Positions 1 to 6,974 of a stretch of DNA of 11,918 nt are shown piece after piece. The stretch lies in NCBI GenBank assembly GCA_003641545.1, contig QNAU01000017.1:1-11918 (forward strand), written 5' to 3'. Positions within the stretch are counted from its first letter, which is position 1, and the number at the start of each line of letters is the position of its first letter. The position numbers and the translations under genes were made by a program. A model generated the notes under the pieces. The model was not told where the DNA came from. It made no database searches and was given only the letters and a program-made list of their open reading frames with translations. The DNA is from Thermotoga sp. (GTDB taxonomy: Bacteria > Thermotogota > Thermotogae > B21-G9).

Positions 1-1443
1 GCGGCAGTCGCTTTTAGAAATGGAAGGATCGTTGGGATCTACAGAAAGAGGCTTCTGCCAAATTACAGTATCTTCGATGAGAGACGGTATTTCAACGTGG
101 GTGATGAAGCTCTGGTTTTGAAGTTGGGTGATGCGAAGATAGGAATAACAATCTGTGAGGATCTGTGGTCCCCCGCTGGTCCAATGATGGAGGAAGTGTT
201 TGAAGGAGGAGCAGAAGTCATAGTCAATCTGTCCGCATCTCCTTACTACTGTGGAAAGAGGGAATTGAGGAAGAAATATCTATCCTCGAGAGCATTCGAT
301 TACCACACCGCCATAATCTATTCGAACATGATCGGTGGTCAGGATGAGATCGTGTTCGATGGATCGAGTTTGGTCATAGATGCGGAAGGAAGGATCATAT
401 ACGAGGGAAAGGTTTTCGAGGAAGAGATATTCACGGTGGATCTCAACATAGATGAAGGATTGAGGGCAACTCTGCATGACCCGAGAAGAAGGGATTGGAA
501 ATACGAAGGTTGCAAGGTGAGGTTCGAAGATGCAGGTGTTCCGAGGAAGGATAAAACAGATCGTAAGAGCGAAAGGGTCGTTTGGAATATCAGAAGAGAG
601 GAAGAGATTTTGAGAGCCTTGAAGGTGGGATTATCAGATTACGTTAGCAAGAATAGTTTCAACAAAGTTGTGATAGGTTTGAGTGGTGGAGTAGATTCTT
701 CGTTGGTTGCCTCCATAGCGGTTGAAGCACTGGGAAAGGATCGAGTCATCGGTGTTCTGATGCCTTCAATGTACACGTCGAAGGAAAGTTTAGAAGATGC
801 GGAGAGGTTGGCGAAAAATCTCAGAATAGAGTACCACATAATACCGATAGAAAAGGTTTACTATTCCTACATAGATTCCCTCAGAGAAGTTTTCAAGGGT
901 ATGGAAGAAGATGTCACGGAGGAGAACATACAGGCGAGGATAAGGGGAAATTATCTCATGGCTCTGTCGAACAAGTTCGGCTATCTCGTCCTGACCACTG
1001 GAAACAAGAGTGAGATGGCTACGGGATACGCAACGCTCTACGGTGATATGGCTGGAGGGTTCGCAGTTTTGAAGGATGTGTATAAAACCGAGGTCTACAG
1101 GATAGCACGGTGGATAAATGAGAAGAACGGAGAAGAGATAATACCTGAAAGGGTCTTCACAAAACCGCCGAGTGCTGAATTGAAGCCCGGTCAAACTGAT
1201 CAGGATAAATTGCCACCTTATGAGCTGTTGGATGAGATTCTGAAACTCTACGTCGATGAGGAGAGAAGCGTCGAAGAGATAACGGAGATGGGATTCGAGG
1301 AAAATGTCGTGAAGAAGGTAGCCAAGATGGTTGACAGAAACGAATACAAGAGAAGACAGGCTCCTCCGGGCATAAAGATAACGAAAAGGGCGTTTGGGAA
1401 GGATAGACGGATGCCCATAACCAATGGATACAGGGAATACTGA
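1..1443 (+). CDS. nadE: Glutamine-dependent NAD+ synthetase (5' end cut by window edge)
   Basis: Makes NAD+ from deamido-NAD+, ATP and glutamine, the last step of NAD synthesis, in the cytoplasm. The frame is open from base 1, so the gene begins upstream; 480 residues are present and roughly 100 are missing compared with the usual two-domain length of about 575. The N-terminal nitrilase-like glutaminase domain shows the KRLLPNY segment with its catalytic Lys (46-48) and the catalytic Cys in TICEDLW (154-156); the catalytic Glu would lie before the window. The C-terminal synthetase domain shows the ATP-pyrophosphatase loop SGGVDSS (from 682) and the conserved NKSEMATGYATLYGDMAGG stretch. The GTG at 97 is in frame but would cut off the catalytic Lys, so it is not the start. 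The TGA stop is part of the ribosome binding site of the next gene, suggesting co-translation. The identification is secure from the motifs. Confidence 0.95.
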   Translation, partial: AAVAFRNGRIVGIYRKRLLPNYSIFDERRYFNVGDEALVLKLGDAKIGITICEDLWSPAGPMMEEVFEGGAEVIVNLSASPYYCGKRELRKKYLSSRAFDYHTAIIYSNMIGGQDEIVFDGSSLVIDAEGRIIYEGKVFEEEIFTVDLNIDEGLRATLHDPRRRDWKYEGCKVRFEDAGVPRKDKTDRKSERVVWNIRREEEILRALKVGLSDYVSKNSFNKVVIGLSGGVDSSLVASIAVEALGKDRVIGVLMPSMYTSKESLEDAERLAKNLRIEYHIIPIEKVYYSYIDSLREVFKGMEEDVTEENIQARIRGNYLMALSNKFGYLVLTTGNKSEMATGYATLYGDMAGGFAVLKDVYKTEVYRIARWINEKNGEEIIPERVFTKPPSAELKPGQTDQDKLPPYELLDEILKLYVDEERSVEEITEMGFEENVVKKVAKMVDRNEYKRRQAPPGIKITKRAFGKDRRMPITNGYREY

Positions 1444-1452
1444 GGTGGTAAA

Positions 1453-2061
1453 TTGAACGACAACGGTGTACGTTTCTTGGATCTCATCTTCTTCATACTC
1501 TTTCAACTCTCCCTCGGAGCTGTGATACACGTATCGAAGAGTGAGATTGTGGATCCAACCATGTGGCTCATCTGGTACTTATGTTCCATATGTTTCATAC
1601 TCCTCATCGCTCACAGGAGAAGAATCCTGAGATCGTGGTTCAAAGGCAGGGAAACCGTTGGTGATATCCTCTGGGCTATGAAAATGTTTCCAATCCTGTT
1701 TCTGACCGTGATGGCGATTTCGTTCATCTTCCCCCCGGAAAGAACGGAAAATCTCCAGCTCAACCTCGACGCCATGACAATTCTGATCCTCGTTGTGATC
1801 GGTCCATTCGGAGAGGAACTCATCTTTAGGGGCTTTCTCTATGAATACATGAGACAACGCTTAAAAAAGGAAACGGCGATAATATTCACATCCCTGATAT
1901 TCGCACTCTTTCATCCGATATCTTCATTTCCCGTCGTGATGACTTTGGCGGTGATGTTGAACTTTCTGTATGAAATGCGAGATAATATTATGGTGCCGGT
2001 GGTGTTGCATTCTTTGAACAACCTCGTGGTTTTGATATTATATGAGATATCTCGGAGGTGA
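1453..2061 (+). CDS. CPBP-family intramembrane metalloprotease (Abi/Rce1-like)
   Basis: A 202-residue integral membrane protein with the three signature motifs of the CPBP (CAAX protease/bacteriocin-processing) family: EELIFR (Glu121-Glu122, Arg126), FALFH (Phe150, His154) and HSLNN (His186, Asn190). These residues form the metal/active site in characterised members such as Rce1. Hydrophobic stretches at about 8-27, 37-53, 75-93, 105-119, 141-173 and 182-198 fit a multi-pass protein. I chose the TTG start at 1453 because GAGGTGG (1442-1448) lies just upstream and because it includes the first membrane segment; the next in-frame ATG (1561) would lose it. The gene lies 9 bases after nadE and 5 bases before clpC. 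The substrate is unknown; family members range from prenyl-protein proteases to bacteriocin self-immunity proteins, and nothing here points to a bacteriocin gene. Family assignment is firm, function is not. Confidence 0.88.
   Translation: MNDNGVRFLDLIFFILFQLSLGAVIHVSKSEIVDPTMWLIWYLCSICFILLIAHRRRILRSWFKGRETVGDILWAMKMFPILFLTVMAISFIFPPERTENLQLNLDAMTILILVVIGPFGEELIFRGFLYEYMRQRLKKETAIIFTSLIFALFHPISSFPVVMTLAVMLNFLYEMRDNIMVPVVLHSLNNLVVLILYEISRR
2014..2041 (+). promoter_or_regulatory. Candidate sigma-A promoter for clpC-radA-disA
   Basis: TTGAAC (2014-2019), a 16-base spacer, then an extended -10 TGATATTAT (2033-2041). Four of six -35 bases and five of six -10 bases match consensus, and the TG one base before the -10 adds strength. 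It lies in the last codons of the CPBP gene, so the match could be chance in coding sequence. Transcription would start near 2048, leaving a short leader that holds the clpC ribosome binding site. I saw no CIRCE or CtsR-type heptad repeat around it. Confidence 0.45.
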
Positions 2062-2062
2062 T
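2054..2062 (+). promoter_or_regulatory. clpC ribosome binding site, overlapping upstream stop
   Basis: GGAGGTGAT is fully complementary to the 3' end of 16S rRNA and contains the TGA stop of the CPBP gene (2059-2061). The GGAGG core is 8 bases before the clpC ATG at 2067. A second ATG at 2063, only 4 bases from the core, opens a four-codon frame out of phase with clpC (stop TAG at 2075-2077). Confidence 0.85.
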
Positions 2063-2066
2063 ATGA

Positions 2067-4544
2067 ATGTTCGATAGATTTTCGGAAAGAGCGGCACAAG
2101 TGTTTCTGACAGCTCAGGAAGAAGCGAAGAAGCTTGGTCATTCTTACGTCGGAACCGAACATTTGCTACTTGGGATACTGAAACTTGGTTCCGGAACCGC
2201 ATATGAAATTCTGATAGAGTTTGGGGTGAACTACGGTAAGGTCAGGAATGAAATTATATCCATAGTTGGAATGGGATCCCAGGATAGGATAAGTCGTTCT
2301 CCTCAAATGACCCCAAGAGCGAGGAAGATAATCGAACTTGCATATGAGGAAGCCAAGGTTCTCGGTCAGAATTACATCTCGACCGAACACATACTCATGG
2401 GAATAATAAGGGAAGGTGAGGGAATAGCGGCACATGTCTTGAGAAGACTTGGGGTGGATCTGGGAGAACTGAGGAGGGAACTCATGGATGCGATTTCCCC
2501 TCCAACGGAGACAGCCACACCAATGTTCCAACAGCAAAATCTTCCAAATTCCGTTTTGAAACAGCTCGAGGGATTTGGTGTCGATTTGACCGCGATGGCA
2601 TCGCGAGGCGAGCTCGATCCTGTGATTGGAAGAGAAGAAGAGATACAGAGGGTCATGCAGATCTTGAGCAGAAGGAAGAAGAACAACCCTGTTCTGATCG
2701 GAGAACCCGGTGTCGGTAAGACAGCCATAGTGGAAGGATTGGCGCAGAGAATCGTCGATAAGAAGGTTCCAGATACCCTAAGGGATTGCATAATATTCTC
2801 ACTCGACATAGCGGCTTTGGTCGCCGGAACAAAATACAGAGGAGAGTTCGAGAAGAGGTTGAAAAAGCTCATACATGTTGTTAGCAGGAATAAGAATATA
2901 ATACTCTTCATAGATGAGATACACATGATCGTAGGTGCGGGTGCAGCCGAAGGTGCGGTGGATGCTGCGAACATACTGAAACCTGCTCTTTCAAGGGGAG
3001 AGATAAGATGCATAGGTGCAACCACACCGGATGAATACAGAAAATACATAGAGAAGGATGCGGCACTCGAGAGAAGGTTCCAAAGGGTCACCGTCAACGA
3101 ACCGACACCCGAAGAAACCCTCGAAATTCTGAAGGGATTGAGGGAAAGGTATGAAAGTCATCACAGGGTAAAATACACGGATTCGGCTCTCGAAGCTGCA
3201 GTTCACTTTTCAAGAAGATACATAACGGATCATTACCTTCCAGATAAAGCCATAGATGTCATAGACGAGGCAGGTGCAAGGGCAAGGTTGAACGCGCTCA
3301 TACCACCGATCGAGATAAAGGAGCTGGAGGAAAGGTTGAAAAAGTTGAAGGAAGAGCGTGAACTACTCGTGCTGAACCAAGATTACGAAAAAGCTGCAAC
3401 TTTGAGAGATGAGGAGAGAAAGCTCATGCTGGAGTTGAAGCGTATGCATGCGGAGTGGAGGAGGAGAGTGGATAGCGACATAATACTGGTCGATGTCGAG
3501 GATGTTGCCAAAGTCGTTTCAAACTGGACTGGAATTCCGTTGACCAGGATAGAGGAAAGCGAAAGTGAAAAATTGCTGAGACTTGAATCCGCTTTACATC
3601 GCAGGATAGTGGGGCAGGATGAAGCCATATCTGCAGTTGCAAGAGCCATAAGGCGTGCGAGGAGTGGGTTGAGAGATCCGAAGAAACCAGTTGGTTCCTT
3701 CATGTTCCTCGGACCCACCGGTGTGGGAAAAACCGAGCTTGCCAAGGCGCTGGCAGAATATCTCTTCGGTGATGAAAGTGCCTTGATAAGAATAGATATG
3801 TCGGAATACATGGAAAGGTTTGCGGTTTCGAGATTGATAGGTGCTCCTCCAGGTTATGTAGGATACGAAGAAGGTGGCATTCTCACCGAGAAAGTCAGAA
3901 GAAGACCATTCTCCGTCATATTGCTGGATGAGATAGAGAAAGCTCATCCGGATGTCTTCAACATATTACTTCAGATATTGGATGATGGGAGGCTGACCGA
4001 TTCTCAAGGGCATGTGGTCGATTTCAGAAACACGATAATAATAATGACGAGCAACCTTGGAGGCGAACTGATAAACAAGAGCAAGAAAAATCTGGGCTTC
4101 GTAGAATACGAAGACGAGAGTAAGAGCTACGAGACTATGAAAGAAATAGTCATGAGTGAAGTGAAGAGACTGTTCAGACCCGAGTTTCTGAACAGACTCG
4201 ATGAGATCATCGTCTTCCATCCTCTGAACAGAGTGCACATGGAGAAGATAATAGAGATACAACTGGAGGATATTAGGAGAAGGCTGGAGGAAAGGGGTAT
4301 AAAATTGAGACTCACGAAGAGAGCGAAAGAATTCCTCATGGAGAAGGGATTCGATCCGGTGTATGGAGCCAGGCCACTTAAAAGGGCTATTCAGAAGTAT
4401 CTCGAAGATCCCCTTTCCGAGGAATTGTTGAAGGGGAAGTTCGTCGAAGGTGACACCATAGTCGTCAGTGTGAAAAACGATAAGATGAGTTTCAGCAGAA
4501 GAGTTGAAAGAGAAAGGATAAAGGACAAGGTTCCCACAGCTTGA
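2067..4544 (+). CDS. clpC: ATP-dependent unfoldase ClpC (Clp protease ATPase subunit)
   Basis: An 825-residue Hsp100 protein that unfolds substrates and feeds them to ClpP. Domains in order: two Clp N-terminal repeats (about 1-142); first AAA+ module with Walker A GEPGVGKT (212-219), pore loop KYRG, and Walker B ending in Asp283-Glu284; a UVR-like coiled segment around 430-460 (QDYEKAATLRDEE), which separates ClpC from ClpA and ClpB; second AAA+ module with Walker A GPTGVGKT (549-556), pore loop GYVGYEEGG and Walker B Asp621-Glu622; an LGF tripeptide (676-678) at the place of the ClpP-docking loop; and the C-terminal D2-small domain. The LGF loop supports a true protease partner. The length is usual for the family. 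In Firmicutes clpC follows ctsR-mcsA-mcsB; none of these is present here, so adaptor and repressor control must differ or lie elsewhere. radA follows after 27 bases. Confidence 0.97.
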   Translation: MFDRFSERAAQVFLTAQEEAKKLGHSYVGTEHLLLGILKLGSGTAYEILIEFGVNYGKVRNEIISIVGMGSQDRISRSPQMTPRARKIIELAYEEAKVLGQNYISTEHILMGIIREGEGIAAHVLRRLGVDLGELRRELMDAISPPTETATPMFQQQNLPNSVLKQLEGFGVDLTAMASRGELDPVIGREEEIQRVMQILSRRKKNNPVLIGEPGVGKTAIVEGLAQRIVDKKVPDTLRDCIIFSLDIAALVAGTKYRGEFEKRLKKLIHVVSRNKNIILFIDEIHMIVGAGAAEGAVDAANILKPALSRGEIRCIGATTPDEYRKYIEKDAALERRFQRVTVNEPTPEETLEILKGLRERYESHHRVKYTDSALEAAVHFSRRYITDHYLPDKAIDVIDEAGARARLNALIPPIEIKELEERLKKLKEERELLVLNQDYEKAATLRDEERKLMLELKRMHAEWRRRVDSDIILVDVEDVAKVVSNWTGIPLTRIEESESEKLLRLESALHRRIVGQDEAISAVARAIRRARSGLRDPKKPVGSFMFLGPTGVGKTELAKALAEYLFGDESALIRIDMSEYMERFAVSRLIGAPPGYVGYEEGGILTEKVRRRPFSVILLDEIEKAHPDVFNILLQILDDGRLTDSQGHVVDFRNTIIIMTSNLGGELINKSKKNLGFVEYEDESKSYETMKEIVMSEVKRLFRPEFLNRLDEIIVFHPLNRVHMEKIIEIQLEDIRRRLEERGIKLRLTKRAKEFLMEKGFDPVYGARPLKRAIQKYLEDPLSEELLKGKFVEGDTIVVSVKNDKMSFSRRVERERIKDKVPTA

Positions 4545-4559
4545 TCCTCTGTGAATTTC

Positions 4560-4566
4560 AAGGAGA
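4560..4566 (+). promoter_or_regulatory. radA ribosome binding site (decides the start)
   Basis: AAGGAGA ends 5 bases before ATG 4572. The upstream in-frame GTG at 4551 has no SD-like sequence in front of it (the preceding bases are TCCTCT), so the ATG is preferred and the protein begins MVAKKKK. Confidence 0.8.
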
Positions 4567-4571
4567 AGCCA

Positions 4572-5876
4572 ATGGTGGCTAAGAAGAAAAAAGTCTATGT
4601 GTGCAGTAATTGTGGTTACGAATCCCCAAAATGGTTTGGAAGATGTCCGCAGTGTGGAGAATGGAATACATCAGTCGAATTGAACCTCGACGAGAAGTTC
4701 AACTCAGCCACGGAGTCCATATCACTCGTGCCGTTGACGAAGTTGGATGAAATCAAAATATTGAGATTCAATTCGGGAATCAACGAGCTCGATCGTGTTC
4801 TCGGTGGTGGGATAGTTCCCGGAAGTGTTGTGTTGATCGGTGGCGATCCAGGGGTTGGAAAGACCACACTGATGATGGAGATGTGTTCGAAAATCTCTGA
4901 GAATGAGACTGTGCTCTTCGTTAGTGGAGAAGAATCGGCGGAACAGATCATGTTACGTGCAGAGAGAATTGGTATAGATAGAAATGATAGATTCATCGTC
5001 GCAATCTCGAACGAGCTTTCATCCATCTTGAAAAGTGTTGAGGAATTACTCCCGAAAGTTGTGGTCATAGATTCGATCCAATCTGTGAGGATGGGAGATA
5101 CGATTCCCGGAGGAATCGTTCAGTTGAGAGAGTGTACAGGCAGAATCGTTGAACTTGCGAAGAGGAAAGGCATAACATTCTTTCTCGTTGGCCACATAAC
5201 GAAGGCTGGTGAAATAGCTGGTCCAAAGGTTTTGGAACACATGGTCGATGCCGTTCTGTATTTCGAGGGAGAGGTGAGAACGGATCGTAGAATTCTGAGA
5301 AGCATGAAGAACAGATACGGTCCAACGAACGAATTGGCAATCTTCGAAATGACAGACAAAGGTTTGAAAGAGGTCGAAGATCCATCCCTGACATTCGTGG
5401 AATCCGGAGATATGCTCGCAGGAAGTTGTGTCGCCGTGATCGTGGAGGGTATAAGACCGTTTCTGGTCGAGATTCAAGCATTAGTTTTGAAGACGAATTT
5501 TGGCATGCCGAGAAGACTCACGAAGGGATTGGATGTGAACAGAGTTATGATGATAACAGCTGTGATGAACAAAAGACTCGGCATTCCACTTGAAAAGTAT
5601 GACATATACGTGAACGTGATCGGGGGATTGAATGTGAGGGATCCAGGGGTGGATCTCGCGGTTGCAACCGCGATCTATTCTTCGTTGATCGATGCTAAAA
5701 TAAGGAAGAGGACCGCATTCTTCGGTGAAGTAGGTTTGGATGGAAGGGTGAGGAAGGTTTTCGGAAGTGAAAAGAGGGTCAACGAGGCGAAAAGAGCGGG
5801 ATTTGAGAATGTCATATCACCTGATACGATCGAATTGGAAGATCTCGGAGACATATTGAAACTGGTTTTGGAGTGA
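4572..5876 (+). CDS. radA: DNA repair ATPase RadA/Sms
   Basis: A 434-residue RecA-like, DnaB-type motor that drives branch migration of recombination intermediates. From the N-terminus: a C4 zinc finger (Cys11, Cys14, Cys25, Cys28); a RecA/KaiC-like ATPase core with Walker A GDPGVGKT (91-98) and the FVSGEES segment; the RadA signature KNRYG (246-250), which in best-known members is KNRFG; and a C-terminal Lon-protease-like domain in which the region matching the Lon catalytic serine reads RDPGVDLAVATA, so it is not expected to be a protease. Start chosen from the SD at 4560-4566; a longer form from GTG 4551 would add 7 residues. It sits between clpC and disA, the same order as in Bacillus. 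In B. subtilis RadA binds DisA and lowers its c-di-AMP synthesis (known there, inferred here). The disA ribosome binding site overlaps this gene's stop. Confidence 0.96.
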   Translation: MVAKKKKVYVCSNCGYESPKWFGRCPQCGEWNTSVELNLDEKFNSATESISLVPLTKLDEIKILRFNSGINELDRVLGGGIVPGSVVLIGGDPGVGKTTLMMEMCSKISENETVLFVSGEESAEQIMLRAERIGIDRNDRFIVAISNELSSILKSVEELLPKVVVIDSIQSVRMGDTIPGGIVQLRECTGRIVELAKRKGITFFLVGHITKAGEIAGPKVLEHMVDAVLYFEGEVRTDRRILRSMKNRYGPTNELAIFEMTDKGLKEVEDPSLTFVESGDMLAGSCVAVIVEGIRPFLVEIQALVLKTNFGMPRRLTKGLDVNRVMMITAVMNKRLGIPLEKYDIYVNVIGGLNVRDPGVDLAVATAIYSSLIDAKIRKRTAFFGEVGLDGRVRKVFGSEKRVNEAKRAGFENVISPDTIELEDLGDILKLVLE

Positions 5877-5880
5877 TGTC

Positions 5881-6948
5881 ATGGTGAGAAACAGGGAGTT
5901 GTTGGAAAAGCTCAGAATGGTCGCACCTGGAACCTTGCTGAGGAAAGGTGTCGATGATATACTGATGGCTCAAAGTGGTGCTCTACTGCTCTTCGTCGAT
6001 GATGTCGAAAAATACTCCGACCTCATCCAACCAGGGTTCATTTTGAACATCCCCTTTTCCCCGGAGAAACTTTACGAGCTCGCCAAGATGGATGGTGCTA
6101 TAATTTTGAACGAGGAAGCCACCAAGATAACCATGGCGAACGTTCATCTCGTTCCGGATCCTTCCATACCGACCAACGAAACGGGAATGAGACATAGAAC
6201 GGCGGATAGAATAGCAAAGCAGATAGAGAAGATGGCGATCGCGATATCGAGAAGGAGAAACACGATAACCCTTTATTACAAGGGAATCAAATACATGATA
6301 AACAACGTCAACTTTCTGATAACCAGAGTGAGCCAGGGATTGAGAGCAATCGAGAAATACAAGGAAGCCTTGGACAGACTCCTCTTGGAATTGGATGTTC
6401 TCGAGTTGGATGACAAGGTGACATTGTATGATGTCGCCAGAATTCTCGAAAAGGGTGTAAAGGAATACAAGATAAAGCAGGAGCTGGAGTGGTTCATAAC
6501 TGAACTCGGTGTGGAGGGAAAGTTAGCCAAGATACAACTTGAGGAGATGACTGCTGACCTCGAAGACATACTGGACTTTTTGATAATGGACTACATATCC
6601 TCCCAAGAAGAGCGCAATTTTGAGAACGTCAGGGAGAAGCTTCTGAACATGAGCGAGAGAGAATTGACGAGCTACAACCAGATAGCGAGAAATTTGGGAT
6701 ACGATACCTCGAATATAAACTTGACGGAATACATCGTTCATCCGAGAGGCTTCAGGATACTGAAGGGAATCCCAAAAATACCCACGAGTGTCATAATGAA
6801 TCTTGTGAACACCTTCAAGAACCTTCAAAAGATCAGCACAGCGACGACGGAAGATTTGAAGAATGTGGAGGGAATTGGAGAGAGAAGGGCGAGTGCCATA
6901 GTGGATGGTATAGAGCAGTTGAAGAAAAGAAGGATATGGAATATGTGA
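5881..6948 (+). CDS. disA: DNA integrity scanning protein DisA, diadenylate cyclase
   Basis: Makes the second messenger c-di-AMP from two ATP and slows this activity on branched DNA such as Holliday junctions; an octamer in known structures, including the T. maritima protein. This 355-residue protein has the DAC domain at about 1-145 with the DGA motif (71-73) and the TGMRHRTA motif (101-108, RHR at 104-106), both needed for catalysis; a helical linker (about 150-290); and a C-terminal helix-hairpin-helix DNA-binding domain containing VEGIGERRASAIV. Length matches the family (about 357). ATG 5881 is preceded by GGAGTGAT (5870-5877), which includes the radA stop TGA; only 4 bases separate the genes. 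All catalytic motifs are intact. It is the last gene of the clpC-radA-disA group, and a candidate promoter for the next cluster begins at its stop codon. Confidence 0.97.
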   Translation: MVRNRELLEKLRMVAPGTLLRKGVDDILMAQSGALLLFVDDVEKYSDLIQPGFILNIPFSPEKLYELAKMDGAIILNEEATKITMANVHLVPDPSIPTNETGMRHRTADRIAKQIEKMAIAISRRRNTITLYYKGIKYMINNVNFLITRVSQGLRAIEKYKEALDRLLLELDVLELDDKVTLYDVARILEKGVKEYKIKQELEWFITELGVEGKLAKIQLEEMTADLEDILDFLIMDYISSQEERNFENVREKLLNMSERELTSYNQIARNLGYDTSNINLTEYIVHPRGFRILKGIPKIPTSVIMNLVNTFKNLQKISTATTEDLKNVEGIGERRASAIVDGIEQLKKRRIWNM

Positions 6949-6954
6949 TATAAT
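6946..6954 (+). promoter_or_regulatory. Extended -10 promoter element for the cheA cluster
   Basis: TGATATAAT, a perfect extended -10 (TG, one base, TATAAT), whose first three bases are the disA stop codon. No good -35 is visible at 16-18 bases upstream (that region is A/G rich), which is tolerated for extended -10 promoters. Transcription would begin near 6961, giving a leader of only about 14 bases that still holds the cheA ribosome binding site. It lies exactly in the one non-coding gap between the repair and chemotaxis groups, which raises the likelihood that it is real. Confidence 0.6.
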
Positions 6955-6962
6955 CATGAAAA

Positions 6963-6969
6963 GAGGTGG
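6963..6969 (+). promoter_or_regulatory. cheA ribosome binding site (decides the start)
   Basis: GAGGTGG ends 5 bases before ATG 6975. The in-frame GTG at 6966 lies inside this site and so cannot be its start; the protein should begin MNEQYLSVF, which also puts the phosphorylated His at 45. Confidence 0.8.
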
Positions 6970-6974
6970 GGGGA

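Noticed and set aside
790..1530. A 246-codon open frame on the minus strand across nadE.
   Set aside because: Antisense to a well-identified gene, no motif, and it runs over the nadE/CPBP junction without any matching ribosome site.
2067..2492. Repeated sequence in the 5' part of clpC coding for two similar protein blocks.
   Set aside because: These are the two normal Clp N-terminal repeats, found in all ClpC/ClpA proteins.
2372..3097. A 241-codon minus-strand frame inside clpC.
   Set aside because: Ser/Met/Pro-rich reverse reading of the conserved first AAA+ domain; no independent support.
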